Origin: Dolomedes plantarius | Taxonomy: Eukaryota > Arthropoda > Arachnida > Araneae > Dolomedidae | Length of the DNA: 64,000 nucleotides | NCBI GenBank assembly: GCA_907164885.2 | Contig: OU015496.1 | Coordinates: 186,953,281 to 187,017,280, forward strand | Direction of reading: 5' to 3' | Made by a program: the position numbers and the translations under genes | Shown: positions 43,193 through 54,640 of the stretch, piece after piece | Layout of the letters: the number at the start of each line of letters is the position of its first letter | Position numbering within the stretch: position 1 is the stretch's first letter | Notes under the pieces: model-generated | What the model saw: the letters and a program-made list of their open reading frames with translations, nothing else | Database searches by the model: none | Told to the model about the DNA's origin: nothing

Positions 43193-44123
43193 CAACACTT
43201 TCTATTTGTCCATCAGGACTGGCGCCCATCCAAGTATTTCTATGAATTGTAGTATGTGTAGAAAGATGTACGTTATCAAATAATGAGTCTTGGATAGTGT
43301 TATGATTCTACAGTAGCTGAGAACAAAAATAAATTTTTGAAGTGCAGTAGTGAACTTCGATTTTCAGCGTTATAACATTAACTTGAGAATCTCTTGAGTT
43401 TCAACGTTGCGACACAAAATTAAGAGGCGTGATTTACTCTTGATTTTCACGACATCGTTCGACGATGATGTCATCATACATGTATAGAGGCATTCGAAAC
43501 CGACGCTATGACTGATTTAAGAATGTCTCTCCCACGTTTGTGACGGCATCCTTGTAACTACGTCCGTCATCCACTAAAACGGACTCTTGTTCTGTAACTC
43601 GAAAGTTCTCCCATTTTATAGAATTCAACCCTAGTAGAAAGTATTACTCTGATTTTCTCCCTCGTCAATTTTTATTTGGGATTTATGTCGATTTCATCAA
43701 CTTTAGCTTCTCTTCCTTATTATTCTCTGGAGTTGAAGACCCCTGTTTTATTTTTTAAACTCTCCTCACCGCCGCGAATTACAAGATATGTCATATTTTA
43801 CAGCTAAATAATGTACCTAACTGATTGTTGAGGAATATGCTGGGATGCGTGTTACGTTGCATTTAGAAACTCCTTTTACGAGAACGTGTCTCTTGCCTTT
43901 TTCGTCGTTAGGGTAGTTCCATATTTAGGACCTCACTCAGTAGGAATTTCTATTTTCTGCGCTGAGTATTAGAAAATGATTCAAATCGATTTCGTCATCA
44001 AAAGAAATGCAAAGTCAATCCTCATTATATAATCTCGAGAGCATGCTGCGACTCTGAGAAGCCGGAGTGTCTATCACCGAGAGCTAAACTTATGGCCACG
44101 TATGCTGTTTGAAATATAAAATA
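43193..44123. other. No gene recognised
   Basis: Moderate base composition with no match elsewhere in the window and no long ORF. It could be unique sequence. Confidence 0.45.
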
Positions 44124-44889
44124 CTAGCTGAAGTACCCGGCGTTGCCCGAATTTTAAAAAATAATATGCCTATGTTTTAATCTGAACTATCAGCTATATA
44201 TATACAAAATTTCAGCTCAATAGAAGCAATACTTTTTCACTTATAAAGGAACAAACATAGGCCTATTCGAAATCGTCAATAAATTTCACAGTTTCAATGA
44301 AACACACTGATTTTGGAATAAAGTTCAATAATTCAAGTTAGATTTACGCAAATTGTGTATAAAATTGTACATAAATTAAAAAACATAAAGTTTATAAGTT
44401 AAATAAAGTTCTGTAATATTACACCAATAAATTTCCAGTTGATAGCCAATAAATTGTAAATCTTTTTTTTACCTTAAATGTCCAATAAAAAGCGTAGTTC
44501 CAAATGTAATTTTCTTCAATAAACCCTTAAACGTTGCCAATTTCAAAAATCCTTTTTGTATTTATCAATACCTCCTCCACTTGAATCTTTAAAATATCAA
44601 ATGTCTTACTGATAATAAATGAAAATGTAGTTTGATGTGTTGTTATAGTTACTTGACTATGGTAGAAAAAGGAAAAATTGTAAAGGTAAAGCATCAGCTC
44701 AACATTTATGCCCCTAACTTACTTTCTACTGATCAGATATACATAATATATAGCCTATGTCCATATGGAATAATGTACCTTTCAAATAGTGAAAGAATAT
44801 TTCAAATAGGTGCAGTGGTTACGGAGATTACCCTCCACATATAAACAAACACAAAATCCGCTCTCTCTCTTTATATATTAGTATAGATA
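44124..44889 (+). repeat. Dispersed repeat C
   Basis: It begins CTAGCTGAAGTACCCGGCG and ends CAAACACAAAATCCGCTC, (CT)n, then TATATTAGTATAGAT. The opening (CTAGCTGAA, then ACCCG) and the closing (GGTGCAGTGGTTACGGAG, microsatellite, TATATA) parallel repeat A. No ORF with a domain is visible. Confidence 0.7.
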
Positions 44890-45424
44890 GTCGCAGGTTA
44901 ACGTCGGGTGTTCGACATAAGCGCCTAGGGCAGGGACTGACAATCTTTTATGTTTGCGGCACCCTCGTTAGAATTTTTTTTTTCAATATTAAATTAAAGT
45001 AGAATATGTTTCAGGAACGTCTAAAATTTAAGTTCAAATGAATACTTACTCCATTACTGATTTTATTCATTTGTCGAAAGATATAAGTAACAAACACTAA
45101 AATAAGATATATTAATAGTGTTTCAAAAATGGGCGTAGGATTCAGTGTAGTATTAGACTAGTGGAGTTTTGGGCGCGCCACTTCACGGAGAAACTGCAGG
45201 GGTGGGGGACGACTCATGACGATGATCTAATTTGAGACGGACCCGGGGTTTACGCTGTCGCCCCCAAAATTGACCAGTTACCATTTTAGGCTGAGTTGGT
45301 TCCTAGATAGTCGTAGCTTCGATACCGAAAAATTCTTATGTTTCTTGTGTTTTTCAGTCTCGCGTTTTCGTTCCACCCTCATTAATTGTGCGTAGGTGGG
45401 TTCTTCCTTTTCTGGCCTCTAGAG
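44890..45424. other. No gene; orphan hAT-like end
   Basis: GGGCAGGGACTGACAATC at about 44930, with TGCGGCACCC after it, resembles a hAT left end. No right partner was found. Confidence 0.45.
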
Positions 45425-46195
45425 CAGGGGTTCCAGCGGCGTACGCAGGGGGGGGGGTTGATTGGGGGTTATAACTCCCCATTGGTTCTGATTACACATA
45501 TTATTTAATTATGTTTAATCTTTGCACTGATTGCTCAAAACTACTCTTTCATAGTAAACCCCCCCTCCCCCTTAGAAAATTTCTGCGTACTCAGTAGCGG
45601 GGTTACCAACCTTTTTCCTATATCGACCCCTTTTAAAAGAATGATTTTCTTCATCGCCCCCCCTCACATTTTTCTCTATAATATACAGCATGCAACACTA
45701 ATAATTGCACATTAAGTGTTTTATGTGCAATTATTAGTTATGTGCAATTATTGTTATTAAAGATAACAATTTGACTAAGAATGTGAACAAAAAATTAGAA
45801 AAAGTGGTTCGTTAGGTTTGTTTTGTTATTTGTTTACTATTTTCACTTTTAATTTCACAAATATAAACAAGATTTCAGAAACACAGATTGTAATTTCACA
45901 AAAGTTCGATTTTAATTAATGTGGTGGTTGTGCTTGTTGCACTGATACAATATTTTTAATCTTTGGCCTGAAATTTCTTATCATTGTATAGTCACAATAA
46001 CCAACATAATATAAATATATATTTATACATATTAAAATGGATATTGTTATCTAATAATTACATTCATAAAAAAATGAAATTTTAAAACAGAAATTTATCA
46101 TCGACCCCCAATAGAACCCTGGAATACTATAGACCCTTTTCGAACTTCCATCGACCCCCAAGGGGTCCACAAGCACCCCGTTTGGAATCCCTCTG
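45425..46195. mobile_element. hAT non-autonomous element, same family as 41800-43184, inverted
   Basis: The left end CAGGGGTTC is interrupted by a nested MITE and continues at 45598. The right end is GTTTGGAATCCCTCTG. The flanks CTCTAGAG and TTCTTGAG match at 6 of 8. The interior (TCGACCCC motifs, ATACATATTAAA) aligns in inverse orientation with 41800-43184. Confidence 0.8.
45434..45597. mobile_element. Nested hAT-like MITE with a 10-bp G-run
   Basis: CAGCGGCGTACGCAGG and the inverse of CTGCGTACTCAGTAG form imperfect ends. It splits the terminal repeat of the host element; the flanks AGGGGTTC and CGGGGTTA match at 6 of 8. Confidence 0.7.
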
Positions 46196-46916
46196 TTCTT
46201 GAGCATCCATTTTCAGCACCTTATTCAAAATTTATGCTATTCTAAATTCTATTCAAGCCACCTTAAATGGCATTACTGTCAGCGGATCTGTGTGGTACAC
46301 GCTTCTGCCCTGCTGTCTCTGTGGCCCTGGGGTGGGGGTTTGCCGTGGGCTTGTTTTGGTGCGTCCGTTGAGCAGTTGCCGTCTGCAGTCTCTCCACCAA
46401 TGAGAATCCAAACTCGGAAGGCCTCTTACGTAGCCATGGTGGGTCCCATCTGGTGCCTGGGAGTATTAGACTAGAAGACTACAATGGAAATCGCTAAAAA
46501 GAGTTGTTTTATATGAATGCGAGACTTGCGATGGATGCATAGAGAACAAATGTTTGATATCAAGCATTACAGATGTGGGCGTGAGGGTAGCTAATTCATC
46601 CACAGGAACGTGTGCCTCGATTTGAGTCACAATTTGTCGGGTGTAGGAGTCATTCATTTAACTTAATATTTATTTTAAGTGAGCCCTACTAAAATTTTTC
46701 TGTTTATCCAAAACAAATCTCGGGACATCCCTGGCTAATCTCACGGGACCCTAAAGTGCCACGGCACACCGGTCAGGAATCACTGGCTTAGGGCCATCAA
46801 AATTTTGAGTCACCAAAAATCAGATCACCCACTTACACCTCTATCACTGTTTTTTTTTTAATTGTACAATGAGTCAATTAACAGACCACACCAACAGTGA
46901 TCGGGAAAAAAATAAT
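46196..46916. other. No gene; hAT right-end fragment
   Basis: A fragment at about 46655-46795 (TTTAAGTGAGCCCTACTAAA, then GTGCCACGGCACACCGG, then GAATCACTGG) is the inverse of sequence at about 32098-32190 and 21530. It is an orphan hAT end. The GC-rich part 46290-46470 has no recognised domain. Confidence 0.5.
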
Positions 46917-47250
46917 TTCAAGTGGTCTCTTCTAACGAAACTACCGCGGGTTATTAACGTAGGAATACTTATCGTTGCTTACCTCTTTTGTATGTATATA
47001 TGTATGTATGTATGTATGTGTTATGTATATATGCATCTATATGTATCTACGTATGTATATATTTATATGTATGTCAAAATTTTGACGCATTTTGGTACTT
47101 TTCTGTTTAACTGTTTACTGCTCGTCCAAGCGATACAAACTGGGTTTGGCGCATTGCCAAAATTATAATTCGCCAGGTACAGATAGACAGTTTTAGCGTC
47201 TGAAATTTTTTCCTTTCCGGAGGACCCTTATGGAGGAACGTAATCTTACG
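46917..47250 (+). repeat. Repeat E, copy 1
   Basis: It aligns with 55627-55918 from GTCTCTTCTAACGAAACTAC through a (GTAT)n tract to ACTGGGTTTGG and TATGGAGGAACGT. The 99-codon ORF at 46869-47168 is mostly the (GTAT)n tract. Confidence 0.85.
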
Positions 47251-47644
47251 TTAAAATATGCTTTATTTTACGGTGATTATGCTTACGTAATTGATTAAAT
47301 TGATTAGCCGACCCACAGAGCATTTATTAAAGTATTAGACCAAGTAAGAGCTCAAACAGCTGGTTGCGGTCTATGTGCGTCTATATTATCATACATCATA
47401 AAAGAAAAGAACAGATTGGAATGCGCGTAGAAATTCCCGTTTGAGAATGGATCAGTTTACATCTTTTAATAGCAAAAGATAACCGTAGAGCACAAAACAA
47501 AAAGAGAAAAAACCAACCAGCCAACCCTTTGGAAAATATTCGGACAGACGTGCTGACCATCTAGTCAACCACCAAGTAGTATCATAATACTTTTCGTATT
47601 AAGGAATGGTGTAGTTTTTCCCATGTTTATATTAACTTGCTTTC
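47251..47644. other. No gene recognised
   Basis: No ORF or repeat match was found. Confidence 0.5.
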
Positions 47645-49075
47645 TTGTTTGTTTGTGTGTTTGTCTAGTACAAATCTTGCAATCGATTTTTAACTGCCTT
47701 CCCGACTAGCTAGAGATTTGAAACTTTTAGAATAGCTCAGAACACGATGACAATGCATTTTTTTATACTTTTAGCCATCTTTAAGCAGAATTGAATTGAC
47801 TTTCAGTTATTTTCAGTTAATTTTGTTTTGTAGACTGGTGTGACATTTCCCCTCCTCATGGCCCAGGAAATTTATTAACCTCGGCTTGAAACAGAGTAAG
47901 CCCATCGGCGGACTGCGAAAATGAAATAGTTTTCCCCTGCCGAGGGGTAGCTTACAAAAGGGTCAGCTTTTCGACTCGCAGGCGAAGAGCGACTTTACAA
48001 TAGCGAGGTGCCCCGATGTCTACAGCGAAGACACTATAACACAAAAGACTAACAAAGGCAGACCATCTCCCTGATGAGACGCCTTAATGACCCAACCATC
48101 GATGAGGATATAAAGAACAAGTATCGTTTGCACACGGGTCAGGGGCCAAGGACCTATCAGAGCCCCAGATCAAAGAGCGGGGTTGTTACAGATCCCGCCA
48201 GGGAAAAAAGTTTTAAAAGCGGATGCAGGAGATTTTTACAGGAGACGAGATTTGAGACGAGAGATGAGAAGCCTGAGTTTAGGAGTGATAGCTGATCTCC
48301 TAGCTCCATTCAATTTGAGTGACTTTGATATTTTTTGGAGGCTCGGCCCTCTGCGTGAAGAAGACCTCTTTCTCGCTGAGAAGGGTCGTTTGGAGATCAA
48401 AGCTTGATCTTCCCCATTTTCGAAGCAGCTAGCTTCTTTGGTGAGAGTGTGGGACGAGCCGTCCACTACTCTGTGATAATTAGATCAAATTGCGTTTGGA
48501 GTTCTAGTTCGCCTCATTCCAGCCTGTTCCGACGAGTGGAATCCGTTCCTAGCAACTGGGACTTCTGCAATTAGAGCTTTATTGCCTGAAGGCCCGATCT
48601 ACGATCCGTAGCGACAGAGCATCCTGCCAGCTGAACGGACAATCTTTAACGTGCATCGCAGACTGCAACGGACATTATTAATGTAACTTTGATGTTCCAG
48701 AACACGACCTAATCGTGAAGTATTTTAATCCAGAATCAGTAATAAATTGATATCAGTGTAACTAGTTCTTATTAGTAAGCTGTTTATCACTATACATAAC
48801 CGGTGTGACGCTACCTAGCGTGTCGGCTTTGACACCAAGCACGGAATATGTTACACTGGTGCAGCCATCTATCGACCGGAACGGGAACGAAAACTTAAAC
48901 GCAAGTTAACTTCTAATTAACTTTTTTCTTTCAAGTTGATGGGATAACTGATCAAAAATTTTTTTAAAAAGTATTTATTAATACATAGAATTATCAAGTT
49001 TAAATGATTCAACAGAAAATTTAAAAACGTGATGTATAAAAAGTTCATTTTATCTTGTAATTATTATCTAACACA
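47645..49075 (-). repeat. Repeat F, copy 2, split by a solo LTR
   Basis: Both flanks of the LTR match 28970-29390 in inverse orientation: for example CAATCGATTTTTAACTGC, CGACTAGCTAGA and AGCCATCTATCGACCGGAAC. Confidence 0.85.
47839..48855 (+). mobile_element. Solo LTR, 1017 bp, with 4-bp target duplication
   Basis: It begins TGTGACATTTCCCC and ends GAATATGTTACA, giving TG...CA ends and short inverted termini TGTRACA. CTGG is duplicated at 47835-47838 and 48856-48859. A 4-bp duplication and the 1-kb length fit a Ty3/Gypsy-type element, though no coding part remains to prove it. The LTR carries AATAAA at about 48741. ORFs of about 75 codons at 48074-48466 are not considered genes. The empty site is preserved in repeat F copy 1 at about 29193. 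Confidence 0.9.
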
Positions 49076-49705
49076 CCCACTGATAATATTTGCGATGTCC
49101 TTTTTGGAAGCGGGTTACACGGTCTACCACCAGCGAGTGAGGAAGGCAGTGTGTTTCCGGCGACCCTCATAAGTGGCCAGCATAGCTGAAAGTGTTTATA
49201 TTCGTCACTGGGTCACAGGGAATCGCGTGACGATGCTCGAATTTCTTTATTTACCTCGCGCGAGAGGGAGAAAGCGAGATGGCTATTTTTTGCTACTTCC
49301 TGTCGATGGCAGATTCGACGAAAGTAAACGTCGGGGCTGATGTTTGTTTGTTTATTTTTCGAGCGAGATCAAAGGCGGCCCACAACAGACTAACTACTTG
49401 AATCTTACACTGACTTTCCTTCAACGTGGGTGGTACTAAATGTTGAGCTTCTAAATAGCCTTTCCACGTGAAATATTTTACAATGCAAAAACTGTTGTAA
49501 ATATTTTAGAATTCACGACGATGTTTCACCGGTCGTCTAGGGTTCATCCTTTGGGTTAATACTTTGGTGATGAGTCCACGGGAAACATTCTGTTATGATT
49601 GCCATATTTTATTTTCAACAATCGAGACAAATTTTTATCGATATAATGTTATTTAAAATCTAGATTTTCTTTCTCATGCTATGAATCACCGGGACTCATG
49701 CTATG
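49076..49705. other. No gene recognised; apparently unique
   Basis: The part at 49100-49400 is less AT-rich with several CpGs (CTCGCGCGAGAG). No ORF domain was found. Confidence 0.45.
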
Positions 49706-49707
49706 TA

Positions 49708-50242
49708 CCGGGTGGTTATAATTAAACTTTCCCAATAAACGGCATCCTACAGCGCAAACGGGTGAACGGAATGCAACGAAATTTCGTATATGGGCTATAC
49801 ACGAGATGCGCTCACGTCCATCGACTTGAAATTTTTCAGGTGAATGAAGGTGGTCACGTGGAGCAGCTTTCCCTACATCGTCCTGGACACGATTAACAAC
49901 TGCTCCTCTTGTGCAATTTCGTCCTAATCTGTTCTTGTTTCTGCAAACTGAACTGTTTTTGTTCCTTCCTTACCTTTACTTAATGTGGTTCGATGACAAG
50001 GTGATCAGAAACTAGTCAATAAATATTAATATTGTTTCTGTATTCCGTTTTCGTCGTTTGTGTTAAATTTCATGTTTTTTCCGAGAAGGCGCCCTCTGGT
50101 GGACATTTTGGAAATTTTTTTTTTTCGAAATTCCGTGAGCGCATCTCGTGTATAGCCCATATACAAAATTTCGTTGCATTCCGTTCACCCGTTTGCGCTG
50201 TAGGATGCCGTTTATAGGGGAAGTTTAATTATAACCACCCGG
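49708..50242 (+). mobile_element. TA-target MITE with inverted ends of about 109 bp
   Basis: CCGGGTGGTTATAATTAAAC begins arms of about 109 bp that differ at about three positions. TA flanks both sides (49706-49707 and 50243-50244). The interior on the plus strand contains GGHVEQL, which resembles the C-terminus of mariner-type transposases and suggests a deletion derivative of an autonomous element. Confidence 0.9.
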
Positions 50243-50390
50243 TACATCACTTATCCCTCCGGGAATTTATTAAACAGACCTCTCTCCTCTTCACGAATTC
50301 GGAAAAAAAAACCCTCTTGATACCTTACCTACATGATGATGATGATGATTACCAAATATTGTTCTTTTTATATTTATCCGTCTTGCCCGT
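50243..50390. repeat. Short spacer with (GAT)n
   Basis: A (GAT)n tract lies at about 50332-50349. Nothing else is seen. Confidence 0.7.
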
Positions 50391-50625
50391 CACATGGTGT
50401 AGTGGTAAACGTTCTGAGCTGCCCCGCTGTGGGCTTGGGTTCAAATCCCGAATAAGGCATGGTCTTTTCCGTGTCGTCCCCTCATAGGAAGCAATGCTGG
50501 CTCACCTTATAGGGTGCTCCCATAATAAAGTAACCAGTAAATAGTGGTGAATAACAAAAGGAGAACGTCTAGCTACAAGTGCCTCTGCATTAGACCAAAT
50601 AAATAAATAAATAAATTTTGCCCGC
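50391..50625 (+). mobile_element. tRNA-derived SINE (family alpha)
   Basis: ATGGTGTAGTGGTAAACG carries the A-box and GGTTCAAATCCCG the B-box. The body contains CCTCATAGGAAGCAATGC and the shared 3' module GGGTGCTCCCATAATAAAG, and ends in (AAAT)n at about 50598-50622. Confidence 0.85.
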
Positions 50626-50638
50626 CATCAGGACCCGA

Positions 50639-51108
50639 TTATGAAAGCTGGAGGCCCCTGGGCAGATGTAATTTGGGGGCCCCCCTTACGGACATTTATA
50701 AAAATACATACTATTATGGTGCATATACATTGGTGCAGAGTTCTCTGCATGCAGACCCCGACTCCTGTCATCACATTAGTCACGGTAACATTAGTCACAT
50801 TAGTCACGGTAAGCCCCCAAGGTCCCTCGTGTTTCTTGATCTAGTGTCCCCCGCCCCCATTGTCACCATTTGAGCCCCGGACCCCGGGTCTTTGATACTC
50901 TGCATCCGGACCGCGAGGGGAGGCGATCCACGCATATACGGAATGAACATCAGTCACTGGATTCCCCAAGGCACATGTAGAGAACTCTGCACCAATGTAT
51001 ATGCACCATTAGAAGTACTAGGTGCATACACCAAGGGGGTTTTGGGGCCCCTTAGCATCAGGGGGCCCTGGGCAAAGTCCCGATTTGCCCATGCGATAAA
51101 AAGGCCTG
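50639..51108. mobile_element. hAT MITE holding a second MITE
   Basis: CAGGACCCGATTATGAAAG and the inverse GATAAAAAGGCCTG are the ends. The flanks CCCGCCAT and CCCGTCAT match at 7 of 8. The body matches the MITE at 8488-8699, which lacks the inner insertion at 50717-51008. Confidence 0.9.
50717..51008. mobile_element. Nested MITE with 30-bp perfect inverted ends and TTA target
   Basis: TGGTGCATATACATTGGTGC and its exact inverse, continuing to AGAGTTCTCT, bound 292 bp. TTA flanks both sides (50714-50716 and 51009-51011), which points to a PIF/Harbinger-type target. The sister element at 8488-8699 shows the uninterrupted site. Confidence 0.87.
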
Positions 51109-51116
51109 CCCGTCAT

Positions 51117-51625
51117 GTAATATCAGCGCTTCTTCACGACTCTTTTTTTTTTTCTTCTTAATTTGCCTGATTCTATACTACACATTTATGAAATCATACC
51201 AGATTATCAAACTAAACTTCTGAATTTCGTAGTGCTGAAAACTTGTTTTCGTAACGAGCAGTCAAAGTAGTTAAATTTCTGAATACAAAACCATTTAAAT
51301 TGTACATTTATGGAGAGGAATCCCATTGGTTGAATGTGTCTAGTAACTAGATAACATTTTTTTTTTCTGAAAATATGCTTTTTACGATGAATTCAAACTT
51401 CTTTAATCAACAGTTACTGTATTAGAATATCTTGGTAATGCAACAGAGCATTGGAAAGTACAATAGAGAGCAGCAGGAATGAGTAGAATGGGTGTTCTCC
51501 ACTGCTCGATTGCTCTCACTCTAACGTTAATTAGAACAGATTTTGACTTTTAGCCGCGCTACCAATGGTCTGGCGAAACTATTACGTTCATGCAGTTTCC
51601 CTTACCTTAGTTTTGGTTAACATGC
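51117..51625. other. No gene recognised
   Basis: AT-rich, without long ORFs. Confidence 0.5.
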
Positions 51626-51778
51626 CGCCCATATAGTATAGTGGTTAGCTTTCTTAGCTGCCACACAGTGGGCTTGGGTTCGGGTTCAAATCCTGAATAA
51701 GACTTGGTCGTTTCCTCATAGGGAGCAATGCTGGCTCGTCTATATGGTGCTCCCTTAACAAAGTAGCCAGGAAAGTTT
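51626..51778 (+). mobile_element. tRNA-derived SINE (family alpha), truncated 3'
   Basis: ATATAGTATAGTGGTTAGC is the A-box head and GGGTTCAAATCCTG at 51682 the B-box, with TTGGGTTC partly duplicated before it. CCTCATAGGGAGCAATGC and TATATGGTGCTCCCTTAAC follow. The (AAAT) tail is missing. Confidence 0.8.
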
Positions 51779-53054
51779 TGGCTACTTTATTAAGGGATTT
51801 AGTTTTGGCTTCGAGGATCTTCGTGGGACAATGTCAGAAGAAGTACCTATCGTCAGAGACAAGTGGCTTCCACACTGAAAAAAAAGTTTTGTTGACATGG
51901 GTTTCTGAAAATGCAGAATTATCAACTTCAGAGCTTTATCACCTTTTTTTTTTCTATGGCATTTTTAGCATCCACTGTTTACTTATTAGATTCCACAATA
52001 CTCTTGTGCGCTACTGTTTCTATCGTTGAGCTTCCTCTTTCTGTAACCATTGTGCTTAATAGCGTATAACTTTACATAGCATATATACTATTACATATAT
52101 AAAATCAGTTGATTCTCCTAGCTACAAATGTTTCAGTTAAATATTGGCATCTGTAATTGGCCCTCTTCGTAATGTAAACATATATTTGTAATATTACAGA
52201 ACGAAGGCAGTCATAAGCCGAATAAAACAAGTTCGTACAACACTTGAGAGTAGAGACGGAGCCCACAGGTGCCCTTATATTGCGGTAAAGCCCTTACATT
52301 GCGATAAAGAGCTAAAAAAGCACGAGAAAAGAGGCGAAAGAGAACCGCGAAAAGAGACCGTCGTCTTTTTATCAGGCATATATAAAACGGATATCTACTT
52401 TTTTGACTGCTGTAACTTTCTTTGTCAATTAAACACGCGAGAAGCATTTAAAGTCTTCAGCCTTTACTATGTACACAATTATTATACAAATTATATGCAC
52501 TTTTTATGCCTATACTTCCAAGACCAAATGTCGGTCTTAAGCCGAGAGATTCAACTCTCCAGACTGGATTGCCTCCAATTATCACTTGGGCAGCCCGGAG
52601 TCGTCCTCTGAAAACAGTAACACCGAACTGGTGGTTTTCACACAACCTCTCTCTCCGAGGGTCAGTTCGAATCTCTCGGACCCACCCTTGAACTCCCTGT
52701 GGAGCCTAGGAGTTGGAATGCAAGGGTCGCAAGCCAACCCATCTAAATAGTGGTTCCAAAGAGAGCTGGGGTTCTGGTGACATTACACTACCAAGGGTTA
52801 AAAATTTTTAAGGTTAGACCTTATAGTAAAGTCTCCCAGCTTTTCATTGGATTTGAGTTGTGGGAGGATTCTTACGTATGCCCACGTGATACTATGTGTT
52901 TAATAAATATCTATATATTTAAGTTGCTAAGCCGACTTTTTTGGCAGTCCGTAAGAGAAAACTACTGCATCAATTTATTTAATTTTGGTCCTAAACGAAA
53001 GATTGTAATCTGTAGATTTGTCAAATTTGGTTTTTGTAACCGCAATTTCTGTTA
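51779..53054. other. No gene; possible SINE near 52600
   Basis: AGTTCGAATCTCTCGG at about 52665 is B-box-like and AACTGGTGGTTTTC at about 52627 could be a weak A-box. The ORFs at 51778-52029, 52211-52447 and 52750-53055 have no domains. Confidence 0.4.
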
Positions 53055-53415
53055 ATTAGCGATAATTTACAATTGAAAATTTATTTCTGCGCATGCTCAG
53101 TGGCATATTTAAATCTGGCTTTAGAAATTCACTGTTTCTGCGTATGCTCAGAGACATGTTTTAATAATAAACACATTTATTCCGAGGAGTCTCTCTCGAT
53201 CTCTCTCTCTCTGCCATTTTTATTTTTATGATAATTATGTTTGTGAAATATAAGATTAAACCTGATGGAAATTATTTATTTCGCGCCGTTTAATTACCAA
53301 TAATTTACAATTAAAAAATTGCTTTCTGCGCATGCTCAGTGGCATTTTTAAATTTGGCCTTAGATACTCACTGAGCACGAGGCCGCCGAAACACATGAAT
53401 TTGTTTCTGCGCATT
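53055..53415 (+). repeat. Direct repeats of about 100 bp with a CTGCGCATGCTCAG motif
   Basis: The unit runs from ATAATTTACAATT(G/A)AAA through TTTCTGCGCATGCTCAGTGG to TTTAAAT(C/T)TGGC(T/C)TTAGA. It occurs at 53058-53130 and 53300-53372. The motif TTTCTGCGCATGCTCAG is at 53084-53100 and 53323-53339, with a variant (GCGTATGC) at 53135-53151 and a half at about 53403. It resembles the NRF-1 recognition palindrome GCGCATGCGC. No transcript unit is visible nearby. Confidence 0.75.
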
Positions 53416-54130
53416 TTTATGATTTTCAGCATTTGGCAATGATGTGTTGAGCATAATTTGTGTATTAGTACATTTATTTACTATCTAGCCGTCATGTTTT
53501 GACGGGTACCAACTAGTCAGTTTTAATATCCACAAAGGTGGCGAGTTTCATGACTGTATATAGAAGTGGTAATATTGATGTAACTCGTGCATTCTATGGG
53601 GCCGTTTAGTGTTTGGGAAGAGTATCGGCACGGGACTAATGGGCCATTATAATTTTTAAATTAGGTTGTTCGTAGACTGCGTTTAAGGAAAGTGGTTGTT
53701 GTTTGTTAGAAAAGTGAATTTTGGAATAAGCTTAAAGTAATTTTTGGTAGCAAGCATTTTTTTCGTTACAGGTACAGTGCGTACCCCTCAAAATATTCAT
53801 ATATCCACGATATTCTCGCATGTAGTAAATGGACATGAATCGGCTGCTGCTTGAGAAACTCAAATGAAGGTTTCCACAAAGACAGTTCTGTTGTGACCAA
53901 TCGCATTTTTTAAAATACACTTCTCATAAACTGCCTTTTCATTATTTTGTCTACACCAATTGCATTTAATGGCGATGGAAATTTACTTAGAATGACGCTC
54001 TGAAGTGAAAACAGCCAAAGTAAGATCGATGGCAAGATCTTACTTTAGTTTGATGCCAAGTTCTAAATATAAATAAATCAAACTGAACCATTGTAGTGTA
54101 ATGTTTGAAAACGAGCGCTAGATAAAGTGA
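53416..54130. other. No gene recognised
   Basis: A local inverted repeat lies at about 54018-54048 (AAAGTAAGATC and GATCTTACTTT). No domain was found in the ORF at 53732-53920. Confidence 0.5.
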
Positions 54131-54640
54131 AACTGTTGTACCCCGTGATTCCCCACCCCTCTACCAATCAGAGGATTGGATGCGGGGGCGTTGAACCCAA
54201 GAGGGGGGGGGGGGTGAGGATCGCGGGGAGTAAGTAAGAAAGTGACAGAAGGAGAGCGTCTATGCTAGGAATCGGAGGTCTGGCGAGATGCATGCAAACT
54301 CGTCTCACCTCTGGTTAGTAATTATTCGTTGATTAGAATAGTGACAGAGGGAGCGTCTCTGAGAGTAGTTTCAGGAGGCCTGGCTAGATTAAGCAGGCTC
54401 GTCTCGCCTCCAATGAAATAATTAGTTCTGTAAGCAGAACAGAGTTAATCGGTAACTAGATTAGAGTGTAGTACAGCTTAGGTCTGGTAAGATATTGTAG
54501 CTTGCCCACCTCGTGCTCGGTCTTCTGTAATTTTTTGTTAAGTGTGAAACTCTTTAAATGTGTAAATAAATTAATGTTCGTGTCGTTAAGAGAGACTCGT
54601 TATTGCACTTCCTCATTTGTCCCTATGCCATAGAAAAGAA
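54131..54640 (+). mobile_element. LTR-like block, unconfirmed
   Basis: It begins TGTTGTACCCCGTGATTCC and contains a tandem duplication of about 100 bp (AGTGACAGA(A/G)GGAG and AGGCGTCTGGC-like parts at 54241 and 54342). It ends with AATAAATTAATGTTCG and GTTAAGAGAGACTCG near 54600, like the polyadenylation part of an LTR. The exact 3' end and target duplication were not found, so the call rests on composition and layout. Confidence 0.35.

Noticed and set aside
46869..47168. 99-codon ORF with a Tyr/Met/Cys-rich stretch
   Set aside because: The stretch is a (GTAT)n tract of repeat E; the homologous copy at 55695 has a different composition.
48074..48466. Three overlapping ORFs of about 75 codons on both strands
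   Set aside because: They lie wholly inside the solo LTR and overlap one another, which is typical of non-coding sequence.
54131..54640. Complete LTR retrotransposon end
   Set aside because: Start and polyadenylation-like part are suggestive, but no CA end with matching target duplication was found, so it is kept only as a low-confidence block.
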